Shown: positions 1 through 9,418 of the stretch, one piece after another
Layout of the letters: each line of letters starts with the position of its first letter
How positions within the stretch are numbered: position 1 is the first letter of the stretch
Source of the DNA: Streptomyces sp. QL37
GTDB lineage: Bacteria > Actinomycetota > Actinomycetes > Streptomycetales > Streptomycetaceae
Length of the DNA: 64,000 bases
NCBI RefSeq assembly: GCF_002941025.1
Contig: NZ_PTJS01000001.1
Coordinates: 5,523,472 to 5,587,471 of the forward strand
Direction of reading: 5' to 3'
Notes under the pieces: generated by a model
Seen by the model: only the letters and a program-made list of their open reading frames with translations
The model's database searches: none
Told to the model about the DNA's origin: nothing
Made by a program: the position numbers and the translations under genes

Positions 1-2447
1 AGCTGGATGTGGCGTTCTACGCCTTCGACCTGCCGTGGTACCGCTTCCTGCTCGGATTCGGCTTTGCCGCGGTGGTGCTGTCGCTGATCGCGGCGGCGCT
101 GACCCACTACCTCTACGGCGGGCTGCGGATCACCAGCCCCGGCGCGCGCGCCACCGGCGCGGCGACGGGGCATCTCTCCGTGCTGCTCGGCGTCTTCGTC
201 GCGCTGAAGGCCGTGGCGTACTGGCTCGACCGGTACGGCCTGGCGGTGAAGTCCAGTGACTTCAAGGCCACGGACAACTGGACCGGTCTGCGGTACGTCG
301 ACGCCAACGCCTACCTGCCGGCGAAGACGATCCTCTTCTGCATCGCGGTCATCTGCGCCGTGCTGTTCTTCGCGACGCTCTGGCGCCGCACCTGGCAGCT
401 GCCCGTGATCGGCTTCGGCCTGATGGTGCTCTCGGCGATCCTGATCGGCGGGCTCTACCCGGCGATCGTGCAGAAGTTCCAGGTCCAGCCCAACGAGCAG
501 GCCAAGGAAGCGCCGTTCATCCAGAAGAACATCGATGCGACGCGCGACGCCTACGACATCGACGACGCGAAGGTCGACGACTACACGGGCACCAGCACGA
601 CCGACGACAGCACCAAGCTGAGGGCGAACGCCGACGCGGCCGCAAGCTACCGCGTCATGGACCCGAACGTCGTCTCGCCCGCCTTCCAGCAGCTCCAGCA
701 GAAGAGGAACTACTACCAGTTCCCCAAGACGCTGGACGTCGACCGCTACAAGGGTGAGGACGGCAAGGAGCAGGACACCGTCGTCGGCCTGCGCGAGCTG
801 AACCTCCAGGGCCTCCCCAAGAGGAACTGGATCAACGACCACTTCACGTACACCCACGGCTACGGCGCCATCGCGGCGCGGGGGACCACGACGGGCACCA
901 ACCCGGCGGGATCCCCCGACTTCACGGAGTCGGGACTGCCCACCACGGGCGAACTGGGCAAGTACGAGCAGCGGATCTACTACGGCGAGAAGACCGAGCA
1001 GTACTCCATCGTCGGCGGGCCCCAGAAGGAGCTCGACTACGAGGAGGACGGCGAGAAGACCACCAGCTACGAGGGCGACAGCGGGATCAGTCTCTCCAAC
1101 GCCTTCAACCGGGCTGCCTACGCCGTGTCGTTCAGCGAGCCGCAGATCCTGTACTCGGGAGCCATCGGCGACGGTTCGCGGATCCTCTACAACCGCACCC
1201 CCAAGGAGCGCGTCGAGGCGGTCGCGCCCTGGCTGACGATCGACGGCGACGCCTACCCGGCGGTCGTCGACGGCCGGATCCAGTGGATCGTCGACGCGTA
1301 CACCACGACCAACGGATATCCGTACGCCTCGCGTACGACGCTCGGTGACACCACGGCCGACTCGCTGACCACCAACCAGCGCGCGGTCGTCGCCCAGCAG
1401 AACCAGGTCAACTACATCCGGAATTCGGTGAAGGCCACCGTCGACGCGTACGACGGCAAGGTCAAGCTCTATGAGTGGGACACCGAGGACCCGGTGCTCA
1501 AGACGTGGCGCAAGGCGTTCCCCGGCACGGTGGAGCCCCGGGCGGACATCCCGCAGGAGCTCATGGACCACCTGCGCTACCCGCAGGATCTGTTCAAGGT
1601 CCAGCGTGAGCTGCTGACGCGGTACCACGTCGAGAACCCCGCGCAGTTCTACAGCGGCAGTGACGCGTGGCAGGTGCCGGACGACCCCACCAACAAGGAA
1701 CCCGGGTCCGTTCCGCCGTACTACCTGAGCATGAAGATGCCGGACCAGGACGGCCAGAAGTTCTCCCTGACCACGACCTTCACCCCGAAGGGGCGTCCCA
1801 ACCTGGGAGCGTTCATGGCGGTGGACGCGGACGCGGCCAGCAAGGACTACGGCACGATCAGACTCCTGAGAGTCACCAGCACGGTCAAGGGACCGGGCCA
1901 GGTGCAGAGTGAGCTCAACGGCAACGACGACGTCGCCGAGTTCGTGAGAAACCTCAAGGGCACCGACTCGGACATCGAGTACGGCAACCTGCTGACGGTT
2001 CCGCTCGACGGAGGTTTCCTCTACATCGAACCGGTGTACACGCGCGGTGGTACGCAGAATTACCCGCTGCTGCGCAAGGTCGCCGCTTCGTACGGGTCGA
2101 AGATCGTGTTCGAGAACAGTCTCGGCGAAGCGCTGAACGCCGTGTTCGGGGTCGAGGGCTCCGACACGACGACACCGCCGACCGAGCCGGACGAGCCGCC
2201 GGGTGACACCACGGAGCCCCCGGCCACCGGGGAGGCGGCTCTGAAGAAGGCCATCGCGGACGCCCAGAAGGCGTACACGGCCGGCGAGACGGCGCTCAAG
2301 GAGCAGGACTGGGAGGCCTACGGCAAGGCCCAGGCGGACCTCCAGGAGGCCCTTGAGCGGGCGGCGGCGGCTCAGCCCGACGGGGCAGGCGGCGCTTCGG
2401 CGACCGAGGGCGCCACCAAGCCGGAGGGCGACGACCAGGGCAGTTGA
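1..2447 (+). CDS. UPF0182 family integral membrane protein (5' end outside window)
   Basis: The reading frame is open from the first bases of the window and stops with TGA at 2445-2447. The first GTG (position 9) lies inside a conserved stretch of the family ([18 protein letters not shown]), so it is internal and the true start is upstream. The first 150 or so visible residues contain at least three hydrophobic membrane segments. A long hydrophilic, probably extracytoplasmic, domain follows, then an acidic low-complexity tail rich in Thr, Pro and Glu and a final Ala/Lys/Glu helix. UPF0182 proteins are large actinobacterial membrane proteins of unknown function, usually near 1000 residues, so roughly 150-200 residues are missing. 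The stop is 42 bases before an initiator tRNA. Confidence 0.9.
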   Translation, partial: LDVAFYAFDLPWYRFLLGFGFAAVVLSLIAAALTHYLYGGLRITSPGARATGAATGHLSVLLGVFVALKAVAYWLDRYGLAVKSSDFKATDNWTGLRYVDANAYLPAKTILFCIAVICAVLFFATLWRRTWQLPVIGFGLMVLSAILIGGLYPAIVQKFQVQPNEQAKEAPFIQKNIDATRDAYDIDDAKVDDYTGTSTTDDSTKLRANADAAASYRVMDPNVVSPAFQQLQQKRNYYQFPKTLDVDRYKGEDGKEQDTVVGLRELNLQGLPKRNWINDHFTYTHGYGAIAARGTTTGTNPAGSPDFTESGLPTTGELGKYEQRIYYGEKTEQYSIVGGPQKELDYEEDGEKTTSYEGDSGISLSNAFNRAAYAVSFSEPQILYSGAIGDGSRILYNRTPKERVEAVAPWLTIDGDAYPAVVDGRIQWIVDAYTTTNGYPYASRTTLGDTTADSLTTNQRAVVAQQNQVNYIRNSVKATVDAYDGKVKLYEWDTEDPVLKTWRKAFPGTVEPRADIPQELMDHLRYPQDLFKVQRELLTRYHVENPAQFYSGSDAWQVPDDPTNKEPGSVPPYYLSMKMPDQDGQKFSLTTTFTPKGRPNLGAFMAVDADAASKDYGTIRLLRVTSTVKGPGQVQSELNGNDDVAEFVRNLKGTDSDIEYGNLLTVPLDGGFLYIEPVYTRGGTQNYPLLRKVAASYGSKIVFENSLGEALNAVFGVEGSDTTTPPTEPDEPPGDTTEPPATGEAALKKAIADAQKAYTAGETALKEQDWEAYGKAQADLQEALERAAAAQPDGAGGASATEGATKPEGDDQGS

Positions 2448-2489
2448 GAAATGTTCACCCCGCGTCGTGGTACGGTTTGAACACAACGA

Positions 2490-2563
2490 CGCGGGGTGGA
2501 GCAGCTCGGTAGCTCGCTGGGCTCATAACCCAGAGGTCGCAGGTTCAAATCCTGTCCCCGCTA
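2490..2563 (+). tRNA. tRNA-fMet (initiator, anticodon CAT), copy 1
   Basis: The cloverleaf folds fully: acceptor stem CGCGGGG with CCCCGCT, anticodon loop CTCATAA, and T-arm GGTTCAAATCC. Two initiator hallmarks are visible: position 1 does not form a Watson-Crick pair with position 72 (C opposite T), and the anticodon stem carries three consecutive G-C pairs (GGG/CCC). CCA is not encoded after the discriminator A. The 74 bases are identical to the copy at 4926-4999. Confidence 0.96.
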
Positions 2564-2573
2564 CTGAAAGACG

Positions 2574-2603
2574 AAGGCCCGGATCCCTTGGGATCCGGGC
2601 CTT
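2574..2603 (+). terminator. Rho-independent terminator of tRNA-fMet copy 1
   Basis: A 13-bp perfect stem (AAGGCCCGGATCC with its complement) closes on the 4-base loop CTTG and starts 10 bases after the tRNA. No other gene ends here. Confidence 0.85.
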
Positions 2604-2774
2604 TGCCATGTCGCGGCCCTTTTCTCAAGTTGTCGGAGTGAAGTGCGGTTCGCGGGGCATGAGTTGGAGCCAGTCGTGTTTCACTTGTCTCTCTGTGGGC
2701 ATGTCGACAAAACGCCGAAGTGACTTCACTGGCCGCGGTATACCAGGTGTACGCGGGTAGCAGGTGGTGCGACG

Positions 2775-4832
2775 ATGGTATTTATGGGGGACAGGGCAAC
2801 TCTGTTGGAGACAGGGCGGTTTGTGCAGCGACGCGGCCGGACGACGGAAAACATGGCAGATGCGGCATTCGCCACTGCCCTGGCCGGGACCGCTGACATC
2901 GCCGACGGCGTCCGTGAGGACGCCGTCGTCACCATGGACACCACCACCGGCACAGCCGATGCCGTCGAGAGCGCCGAGGCGGCCGAGGGCGCGGACACGG
3001 GTGGCGCGGACACCGCGGATGGTACGGATCACGCCGACGAGACCGAGGCCCGGCACCGGCGTGCCGCGGAGGCCGGTGACACGGCGTCGATGAGCGTCCT
3101 CGGCGCTCTCCTGCTGCGCCGTGGTGATCTGGACGGCGCCGAGGTCTACCTGCGCGCGGCCACCGCCGAGGGCGACCGCGCCGCGGCCAACAACCTCGGC
3201 GTGCTCCTGCACCAGAGGGGATACGCCGACGAGGCCGCCGGATGGTGGCGCATCGCCGCCGTCGCCGGCTCCGCCGCCGCCGCGCACGCCCTCGGGCGCC
3301 ACTTCAGGGAGCGCGGGGACGAGCCCGGCGCCGAGTACTGGCTGTGCCAGTCCGCCGAGCAGGGCCACGCGCTGGGCGCGTACGCGCTGGCGGACCTGCT
3401 GGAGCACCGCGGTGACGCAGGCGCCGAGCGCTGGCTGCGCGCCGCAGCGGAACAGGGACACAGGGAGGCCGCGTACCGCCTGGCGCGGACGATCGAGCGC
3501 AACGCCGTCGGCGACGCGCACGACGCCTTCGGTCTGGGCCGCGTCGTGGGTGACGACCGCCGGGGACTGGGCGCCGACGCGCCGGTGAAGCCGGACGGGC
3601 CCGTCGCGGGCCCCGATTCCGGACGCGTCGGCGAGGCCGAGCAGTGGTACCGCCAGGCCGCGGCGCGTGGGCACCGCCGTGCCGCCCTGCACCTCGGCGC
3701 CATCCTCGAGCAGCGCGGCGAACTGAAGGAGGCCGGCCGCTGGTACCTCACCGCGGCCAAGGACGGCGAGCCCCGGGCGGCCTGTGCCCTCGGTTTCCTG
3801 CTGCGTGACGCGGGTGACGAGGAGAGCGCGGCCGTGTGGTGGCTGCGCGCCGCCCAGGACGGCGACGGCAACGCCGCCAACGCCCTGGGCGCCCTGCACG
3901 CGGCCAGGGGCGAGCAGCAGACCGCGGAACGCTGGTACCGCGCCGCCATGGACGCCGGGGACGTCAACGGCGCGTACAACCTCGGCCTGCTCTGTGCCGC
4001 CCAGGACCGGATCCCGCAGGCCGAGCAGTGGTACCGCCGGGCCGCCTACGCCGGGCACCGGGAGGCGGCGAACGCGCTGGCCGTGCTGCTGCTCCAGGCC
4101 GGGGACGCGACCGGGGCCGAGCCCTGGTTCTCCAAGGCCGCGGAGGCCGGCAGTGTGGACGCCGCCTTCAACCTCGGCATCCTGCACGCCGGACGGGACG
4201 AGGACCGCACGGCGCTCGGCTGGTACCAGCGGGCGGCGGCGGCCGGACACACCGACGCCGCGCTCCAGGTGGGCATGGCCCTGCTGCGGGACGGCGACGA
4301 GCGGCAGGCGGAGCGTCATCTGCGCTGCGCCGCGGGGGGCGGCAGCGCCGAGGCCGCCTTCCGGCTGGCGGGCGTCCTCGACCTGCGTCAGCCTGCCCCG
4401 GGGCCTCCCGCGCTCGGGGAGCAGATGCCGGAGAAGACCGAGTGCGAGGAGTGGTACGAGAGGGCGGCGGAGCAGGGCCACCGCCGTGCCCAGGTCAGGG
4501 CAGGGATGCTCGCGGCCGCGCGAGGTGACATGGCGAGTGCCGCACGCTGGTACCGCGAGGCGGCCGAGTCGGGCAGCCGCAACGGTGCCTTCAATCTCGG
4601 CCTGCTGCTCGCCCGTGAGGGCAGTGAGCGCGAGGCGGCCCTGTGGTGGAGCCGTGCCGCCAACGACGGGCACGGCCGCGCCGCGCTGCGTCTCGCGCTG
4701 CTCGCCGCCCGCCGGGGCGAGCTCACCGAGGGGCAGCGCTGGTGTGCCCGGGCGGTCGAGCTGGGGCCGGCGGAGGTGTCCGAGCGGGCCGCGCGTCTGC
4801 TGGAGGCGCTGCACCAGGAGCTCACCGCCTGA
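2775..4832 (+). CDS. Sel1-like/TPR repeat protein
   Basis: This 685-residue protein has a variable acidic N-terminus of about 90 residues, then more than a dozen Sel1-type repeats of about 36 residues. The recurring signature is A-x-x-W-Y/W-R-x-A-A-x-x-G with A-x-x-L-G. There is no signal peptide or membrane segment, so it is probably a cytoplasmic scaffold for protein contacts. I placed the start at the ATG at 2775, preceded by AGGTGG seven bases upstream; the ATG at 2784 is an alternative. The upstream gap (2604-2774) holds a TATACC box at 2739-2744 and the small inverted repeat AGTGA-CT-TCACT at 2719-2730. It is isolated between two initiator tRNA genes. The partner and pathway are unknown. 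Confidence 0.85.
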   Translation: MVFMGDRATLLETGRFVQRRGRTTENMADAAFATALAGTADIADGVREDAVVTMDTTTGTADAVESAEAAEGADTGGADTADGTDHADETEARHRRAAEAGDTASMSVLGALLLRRGDLDGAEVYLRAATAEGDRAAANNLGVLLHQRGYADEAAGWWRIAAVAGSAAAAHALGRHFRERGDEPGAEYWLCQSAEQGHALGAYALADLLEHRGDAGAERWLRAAAEQGHREAAYRLARTIERNAVGDAHDAFGLGRVVGDDRRGLGADAPVKPDGPVAGPDSGRVGEAEQWYRQAAARGHRRAALHLGAILEQRGELKEAGRWYLTAAKDGEPRAACALGFLLRDAGDEESAAVWWLRAAQDGDGNAANALGALHAARGEQQTAERWYRAAMDAGDVNGAYNLGLLCAAQDRIPQAEQWYRRAAYAGHREAANALAVLLLQAGDATGAEPWFSKAAEAGSVDAAFNLGILHAGRDEDRTALGWYQRAAAAGHTDAALQVGMALLRDGDERQAERHLRCAAGGGSAEAAFRLAGVLDLRQPAPGPPALGEQMPEKTECEEWYERAAEQGHRRAQVRAGMLAAARGDMASAARWYREAAESGSRNGAFNLGLLLAREGSEREAALWWSRAANDGHGRAALRLALLAARRGELTEGQRWCARAVELGPAEVSERAARLLEALHQELTA

Positions 4833-4881
4833 CGCCGGGCCGGCCGGTTCGTGGGTGCGCACGGGTGTCCGGCGAATGAAT

Positions 4882-4911
4882 TTGCTCCTGCCGGTGCGGG
4901 TGCCGTAGTGT
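4882..4911 (+). promoter_or_regulatory. Probable promoter of tRNA-fMet copy 2
   Basis: TTGCTC (4882-4887) and TAGTGT (4906-4911) are separated by 18 bp and end 14 bases before the mature tRNA. This is a good vegetative (HrdB-type) match. Copy 1 has only a weaker TACGGT (2471-2476) at the equivalent place. Confidence 0.6.
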
Positions 4912-4925
4912 TGCACTCACAACGA

Positions 4926-4999
4926 CGCGGGGTGGAGCAGCTCGGTAGCTCGCTGGGCTCATAACCCAGAGGTCGCAGGTTCAAATCCTGTCCCCGCTA
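4926..4999 (+). tRNA. tRNA-fMet (initiator, anticodon CAT), copy 2
   Basis: The sequence is identical to copy 1, with the same 1:72 mismatch and the same run of three G-C pairs in the anticodon stem. The identity extends a few bases on both sides (ACAACGA before, CTGAA after) but not into the promoter or terminator. Confidence 0.96.
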
Positions 5000-5004
5000 C
5001 TGAA

Positions 5005-5044
5005 GACCGAGGCCCGGATCCTTTCGAGGATCCGGGCCTCGGTC
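5005..5044 (+). terminator. Rho-independent terminator of tRNA-fMet copy 2
   Basis: A 17-bp perfect stem beginning GACCGAGGCCCGGATCC closes on a 6-base loop. It shares only the GGCCCGGATCC core with the terminator of copy 1. Confidence 0.85.
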
Positions 5045-5124
5045 GTATGCCCGTGCAAAGGTCGTCCGCTGCCCGTGCGGACGCGCCCTCCGTGCCCGGC
5101 GAAGCTCCGCCGGGCGCCGGCGGC

Positions 5125-5544
5125 TCAGGCTGTGGCGGAGCAGTTCGGACAGGTGCCGCGGTAGGTCACCTCGACGTCGGAGACGGTGAAGCCGAAGCGC
5201 TCCTCGTCGGGCAGGTCGGCCAGCGGGTTGCCGGACGGGTGGACGTCCCGGATCGCGCCGCAGCTCCCGCAGACCAGGTGGTGGTGGGGGCGGTGGGCGT
5301 TGGGGTCGTAACGCTTCGCCCGCCGGTCGGTGGTGACCTCGATGACCTCCCCGAGGGACACCATCTCGCCCAGCGTGTTGTACACGGTGGCCCGGGAGAT
5401 CTCGGGGAGCCGGTCGACGGCCCTCGCGTGGACCTCGTCCGCCGTCAGATGCACATGGTCCCCCTCGAGAACCTCGGCCACCACGCGCCGCTGTGCCGTC
5501 ATGCGCCAGCCGCGTCCACGAAGTCGTTCCAGGAGGTCACTCAT
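5125..5544 (-). CDS. catR: Fur-family peroxide-responsive repressor CatR (PerR-like)
   Basis: The 139-residue protein has an N-terminal winged helix ([22 protein letters not shown]) followed by the Fur metal-binding region. It carries the [10 protein letters not shown] motif and a second Cys pair near the C-terminus (CPNC) that would hold structural zinc. It diverges from the catalase gene, which is the known catR-catA arrangement of S. coelicolor, where CatR represses catalase until oxidised by peroxide. I chose the ATG at 5544 because it gives the usual length ([13 protein letters not shown]). The open frame runs further upstream, but that part crosses the katA promoter. Confidence 0.93.
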   Translation of the reverse strand: MSDLLERLRGRGWRMTAQRRVVAEVLEGDHVHLTADEVHARAVDRLPEISRATVYNTLGEMVSLGEVIEVTTDRRAKRYDPNAHRPHHHLVCGSCGAIRDVHPSGNPLADLPDEERFGFTVSDVEVTYRGTCPNCSATA

Positions 5545-5605
5545 GGAGCCCAGCGTAACAGTGGAGGGGCCCGAGTCCCGAGTAGGTGTGACTTTAGATG
5601 CTTGC

Positions 5606-5633
5606 TTGACTTGGACTAAGTCCATTGTAGGAT
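5606..5633 (+). promoter_or_regulatory. katA promoter with embedded CatR-type operator
   Basis: TTGACT (5606-5611) and TAGGAT (5628-5633) are spaced by 16 bp. Between them lies the perfect palindrome TGGACT-A-AGTCCA (5612-5624). A Fur-family repressor bound there would block the spacer directly. Assignment to CatR is inferred from position and symmetry. Confidence 0.75.
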
Positions 5634-5722
5634 CATTTACGTACTGGCCAAGGACAGGCTGCGGCCGAGAAACACGCTGTGCAGGGAACGACGCTGCGCA
5701 GGACATGACGCAGGAGGCGCGC

Positions 5723-7174
5723 GTGACCCAGGGACCGCTCACCACGGAGGCCGGCGCTCCGGTGGCCGACAACCAGAACAGTGAGACCGCCGGCCCGGGC
5801 GGCCCGGTTCTCGTCCAGGACCAGGCGCTTCTCGAGAAGCTCGCCCACTTCAACCGCGAGCGCATCCCGGAGCGCGTGGTGCACGCCCGGGGGGCCGGCG
5901 CGTACGGCACGTTCACGCTGACCCGGGACGTCTCGCGGTGGACCCGGGCGAAGTTCCTCTCGGAGGTCGGCAAGCAGACCGAGACCTTCCTGCGCTTCTC
6001 CACCGTGGCGGGCAACCTCGGCTCCGCCGACGCGGCACGCGACCCCCGCGGCTGGGCGCTGAAGTTCTACACGGAAGAGGGCAACTACGACCTCGTCGGC
6101 AACAACACCCCGGTGTTCTTCATCAGGGACGCCATCAAGTTCCCCGACTTCATCCACACCCAGAAGCGCGACCCGTACACCGGCTCGCAGGAGGCGGACA
6201 ACGTCTGGGACTTCTGGGGTCTGTCGCCCGAGTCCACGCACCAGGTGACCTGGCTCTTCGGCGACCGCGGCATCCCCGCCTCGTACCGGCACATGGACGG
6301 CTTCGGCTCGCACACGTTCCAGTGGAACAACGAGGCCGGCGAGGTCTTCTGGGTCAAGTACCACTTCAAGACCGACCAGGGGATCAAGAACCTCACCACC
6401 GAGGAGGCCGTCCGCCTCTCCGGTGTGGACCCGGACAGCCACCAGCGGGACCTGCGCGAGTCCATCGAGCGCGGTGACTTCCCGTCCTGGACGGTGCAGG
6501 TCCAGATCATGCCCGCGGCGGAGGCGGCCACGTACCGCTTCAACCCGTTCGACCTGACCAAGGTCTGGCCGCACGCCGACTACCCGCCGATCGAGATCGG
6601 CAAGCTGGAGCTCAACCGCAACCCGGAGAACGTCTTCGCCGAGGTCGAGCAGTCGATCTTCAGCCCGGCGCACTTCGTGCCCGGCATCGGTCCGTCCCCC
6701 GACAAGATGCTCCAGGGCCGTCTCTTCGCATACGGCGACGCGCACCGCTACCGCGTCGGCGTCAACGCCGACCACCTGCCGGTGAACCGTCCGCACGCCA
6801 CCGAGGCGCGCACCAACAGCCGTGACGGCTACCTGTACGACGGCCGCCACAAGGGCGCGAAGAACTACGAGCCCAACAGCTTCGGTGGTCCCGCCCAGAC
6901 GGGCCGGCCGCTCTGGCAGCCCGTCCCCGTCACGGGCGGCACGGGCGGCCACGAGACGCCGCTCCACGCCGAGGACGACGACTTCGTGCAGGCCGGCAAC
7001 CTCTACCGGCTGCTGTCCGAGGACGAGAAGGTCCGGCTGATCGACAACCTCGCCGGCTTCATCTCCAAGGTCTCGCGCGACGACATCGCCGAGCGCGCGA
7101 TCGACAACTTCCGTCAGGCCGACGGAGACTTCGGCAAGCGGCTCGAGGCCGCGGTCCAGGCCCTGCGCGGCTGA
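5723..7174 (+). CDS. katA: Monofunctional haem catalase
   Basis: This 483-residue clade-3 size catalase breaks down hydrogen peroxide in the cytoplasm. Visible residues include the distal histidine in [13 protein letters not shown], the distal asparagine in GNNTPVFF and the proximal haem tyrosine in [15 protein letters not shown] placed the start at GTG 5723, five bases after a perfect AGGAGG (5712-5717). An ATG at 5707 lies before that site and is less likely. Transcription should start near 5640 from the promoter overlapping the CatR-type palindrome, so peroxide would induce it. Confidence 0.95.
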   Translation: MTQGPLTTEAGAPVADNQNSETAGPGGPVLVQDQALLEKLAHFNRERIPERVVHARGAGAYGTFTLTRDVSRWTRAKFLSEVGKQTETFLRFSTVAGNLGSADAARDPRGWALKFYTEEGNYDLVGNNTPVFFIRDAIKFPDFIHTQKRDPYTGSQEADNVWDFWGLSPESTHQVTWLFGDRGIPASYRHMDGFGSHTFQWNNEAGEVFWVKYHFKTDQGIKNLTTEEAVRLSGVDPDSHQRDLRESIERGDFPSWTVQVQIMPAAEAATYRFNPFDLTKVWPHADYPPIEIGKLELNRNPENVFAEVEQSIFSPAHFVPGIGPSPDKMLQGRLFAYGDAHRYRVGVNADHLPVNRPHATEARTNSRDGYLYDGRHKGAKNYEPNSFGGPAQTGRPLWQPVPVTGGTGGHETPLHAEDDDFVQAGNLYRLLSEDEKVRLIDNLAGFISKVSRDDIAERAIDNFRQADGDFGKRLEAAVQALRG

Positions 7175-7196
7175 CACGGGGCGCTTGCCGTAGGAG

Positions 7197-7239
7197 GTGG
7201 GCCGGATTCCCGGGAGGTGCTCCCGGGGGTCCGGCCCAC
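7197..7239 (+). terminator. katA terminator
   Basis: GTGGGCCGGA and TCCGGCCCAC form the outer stem, with an inner stem CCCGGGAG/CTCCCGGG. It lies 22 bases after the katA stop. Confidence 0.8.
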
Positions 7240-7255
7240 TGTCGTCCGCGGGCCG

Positions 7256-7351
7256 GGGCGTGCCGGTCGGAGAGCTGTTTCGGCCCGGGGCGTGCTGCTC
7301 GGAGAGCCGTTTCGGTCCGGGGCGTGCCGGTCAGAGGGCCATCTCGGCCCG
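7256..7351. repeat. Three imperfect tandem 32-bp repeats
   Basis: Units begin with GGGCGTG at 7256, 7288 and 7320 and share a core close to CCGGTCGGAGAGCCGTTTCGG. The third unit contains the stop codon and last residues of the CBS-domain gene (stop at 7331), so the repeats look like copies of that gene's 3' end spread into the gap with katA. The 32-bp period is not a multiple of three. Confidence 0.75.
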
Positions 7352-7732
7352 GGAGCGCCGGGCAGGCGCCCAGCACCTGATGATGTCGCGCACGGAGACG
7401 ATGCCGACGGGACCGTCGCCGTCCAGCACGATCAGATGCCGGAAGCCGCCGTGCGTCATGGCCTCGGCGGCCTCCTGGAGGGTCCAGGCGGGGGAGGCGA
7501 AGACCACGTCGGTGGTGGTGTGGGTGGACGCGGTCTCGACATCGGGATCCAGTCCGGCGCCGACGGCGTCGAGGATGTCGCGCTCGGTGATGATGCCGAG
7601 ACCGCAGGTGTCCGGGTCGTGGACGACAGCTGCTCCGATACGGCGGGCCGACATCAGCCGGGCCGCCTGCCGGAGCGTGTGGGCCGGGCCGATGGTGAGG
7701 ACCAGGGTGCTCATGGCGTCACGGACGAGCAT
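7331..7732 (-). CDS. Paired CBS-domain protein
   Basis: The 133 residues form two CBS motifs (a Bateman module) and nothing else. The first covers roughly residues 1-55 (VRDAMST...GLGIITERDIL) and the second 65-125 (TTDVVFASPAWTLQEAA...VGIVSVRDIIR). Such proteins usually bind adenine nucleotides and regulate a partner. The ATG at 7732 has AGGAGG 11 bases upstream; a GTG at 7744 overlaps that ribosome site and is unlikely. Two direct TTCACAAG repeats lie upstream (7786-7801). Stand-alone Bateman proteins are common in Streptomyces; the target is not evident here. Confidence 0.85.
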   Translation of the reverse strand: MLVRDAMSTLVLTIGPAHTLRQAARLMSARRIGAAVVHDPDTCGLGIITERDILDAVGAGLDPDVETASTHTTTDVVFASPAWTLQEAAEAMTHGGFRHLIVLDGDGPVGIVSVRDIIRCWAPARRSRAEMAL

Positions 7733-7785
7733 GCGGGGAGCCACCTCCTTCGGGAAGCGACCTGCGAAGGGTCTTCGTGAGACAA

Positions 7786-7801
7786 TTCACAAGTTCACAA
7801 G
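7786..7801. promoter_or_regulatory. Direct repeat TTCACAAG x2 upstream of the CBS gene
   Basis: Two contiguous 8-bp copies lie about 55 bp before the CBS start. They resemble half sites of redox regulators such as Rex but are in direct, not inverted, orientation. The regulator is unknown. Confidence 0.35.
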
Positions 7802-7894
7802 TGGGGGGACTCTCAGAGTCGCACCCCGGAGGGGACTCAACAAGGGGGCGCCCGCCGGGATTGCGGGAGGTTCCTCAGCGGCCCTCGGCAGCGC

Positions 7895-8695
7895 TCAGTA
7901 GCGCTGGTTGAGATAGCCGAGCAGCTCGTGGTGGAGCAGGCCGTTGGACGCCGCCGCGTTTCCGCCGCCCGGGCCGGAGACCCCGTCCAGGCTGGTGAAC
8001 TGTCCGCCCGCCTCCTGGACGATGATCGCGTTCGCCGCCATGTCCCACAGCGAGAGCTCCGGCTCCGCGCAGATGTCCACCGAACCCTCGGCGACCATCA
8101 TGTACGGCCAGAAGTCCCCGTACCCGCGCGTGCGCCAGACGGCCCGGGTCAGATCCATGAAGCCGTCCAGGCGGCCCTGCTCCTCCCAGCCGGTCATCGA
8201 GGCGTAGGCGAACGAGGAGTCCGCGATCCGCTCGACCTTCGACACGTGCAGCCGGGTCGCCGACGTCAGGCTGCGGCCGGAGAAGGCTCCGGCCCCCTTC
8301 GCCGCCCACCAGCGGCGGTTCAGCGCCGGAGCCGACACCACACCGACCACCGGCTGGAAGCCGTCCTCGCCCGCCTCCATCAAGGAGATCAGCGTCGCCC
8401 ATACGGGGACACCCCGTACGTAGTTCTTCGTGCCGTCGATCGGGTCGACGACCCAGCGCCGGGGACCGGTGCCCTCGACTCCGAACTCCTCGCCCAGGAT
8501 CGCGTCGCGCGGACGCGCCCGGTGCAGGTGACCGCGGATCAGCTCCTCCGCGTGTTTGTCGGCCTCGCTCACCGGAGTCATGTCCGGCTTCGTCTCGACC
8601 TTGAGGTCCAGAGCCTTGAACCGGTCCATCGTCGCCGCGTCGGCGGCGTCCGCCAGTACGTGGGCCAGGCGCAGATCATCGTGGTAGTCGGGCAT
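7895..8695 (-). CDS. hisN: Inositol monophosphatase-family phosphatase, probable histidinol-phosphate phosphatase
   Basis: The 266-residue protein has the family's Mg2+-binding motifs in order: GEEFG near residue 70, WVVDPIDGTKNYVRG near 85-100 and LWDMAAN near 215. In S. coelicolor the equivalent gene in the same neighbourhood is HisN, which removes phosphate from histidinol phosphate in histidine biosynthesis. An inositol-phosphatase activity cannot be excluded from sequence alone. It stands apart from other his genes. The start is the ATG at 8695; the open frame extends upstream to a GTG at 8779 without conserved sequence. Confidence 0.85.
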   Translation of the reverse strand: MPDYHDDLRLAHVLADAADAATMDRFKALDLKVETKPDMTPVSEADKHAEELIRGHLHRARPRDAILGEEFGVEGTGPRRWVVDPIDGTKNYVRGVPVWATLISLMEAGEDGFQPVVGVVSAPALNRRWWAAKGAGAFSGRSLTSATRLHVSKVERIADSSFAYASMTGWEEQGRLDGFMDLTRAVWRTRGYGDFWPYMMVAEGSVDICAEPELSLWDMAANAIIVQEAGGQFTSLDGVSGPGGGNAAASNGLLHHELLGYLNQRY

Positions 8696-8845
8696 GCGGT
8701 CACAGTATCCACCGCCACCTGCCCGGGCTACACGGCCCCGTGCGGGGCGCCGGCCCCCTCCCGGACGTTCCGCGTGCACGGACCCTTGACAGTGCCCCTG
8801 GGCGCCTCAACTCTGATGCGCAGGTCCCCGGCGTGGGAGGCGACG

Positions 8846-9418
8846 ATGCCATCGGCGCGAGAAGCACTGCTGGACTCCGCACACTCGGCGCTCTCCACCC
8901 TGCCGTGGACGGCCGTGCGCATGGTCGACGTGGCGGCCCGGGCAGGGGTCTCCCGGCAGACCCTCTACAACGAGTTCGGCAGCAAGGACGGTCTGGCCCG
9001 CGCCCTGATCCGGCGGGCGGCCGACAGCTACCTGGCCGGTGTGGAACGGGCACTCGGCTCCGCCCGAACCCGAGGGGAGGGGCCGGCGGAACTCGCTCGC
9101 TGGACGGTCCGGGCGGCCCGCGCCGACGTCCTGGTCAAGGCCCTGGTCACAGGCGTCTGGGGGGAGCACCTGCCCTGCCCGGGGGCCCTTGCCGCCGGGC
9201 GGCGCACCGACGCGGCGCTGCCCACGCCCACCGAGCTGCTCACGTTCGTCAGGGACCGGGCCGTGGCGGCGCTGGAGGGAGGGCCCTCGCCGCGCGACCC
9301 CGCGGAGCTGGAGCTGAGCTGCGAGATCGCGCTCCGGCTCGCCGTCTCCTACACGCTGGTGCCGGCGCCGGCACTCAGTGCGCGGAACCGGACAGCTGCA
9401 GACCGATCACACCGATGA
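8846..9418 (+). CDS. TetR-family transcriptional regulator
   Basis: The 190-residue protein has a TetR N-terminal helix-turn-helix at about residues 20-60 (VRMVDVAARAGVSRQTLYNEFGSKDGLARA) and a variable ligand domain. The ATG at 8846 follows GGGAGG by five bases. Its 3' end overlaps the end of the convergent SMR transporter gene by 44 bases, a close partnership often seen between a regulator and the exporter it controls. No operator could be identified with confidence. Confidence 0.88.
   Translation: MPSAREALLDSAHSALSTLPWTAVRMVDVAARAGVSRQTLYNEFGSKDGLARALIRRAADSYLAGVERALGSARTRGEGPAELARWTVRAARADVLVKALVTGVWGEHLPCPGALAAGRRTDAALPTPTELLTFVRDRAVAALEGGPSPRDPAELELSCEIALRLAVSYTLVPAPALSARNRTAADRSHR

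Noticed and set aside
2625..4916. Long minus-strand open frame of 763 codons opposite the Sel1-repeat gene
   Set aside because: It is a shadow of the GC-rich repeat gene: low-complexity Arg/Gly/Leu, no motif, and it covers part of the second tRNA's promoter.
7256..7351. CRISPR-like array
   Set aside because: The 32-bp units are contiguous without spacers and derive from a gene end; no cas genes are present.
7786..7801. Rex operator upstream of the CBS gene
   Set aside because: The half sites are direct repeats; Rex sites are inverted repeats.
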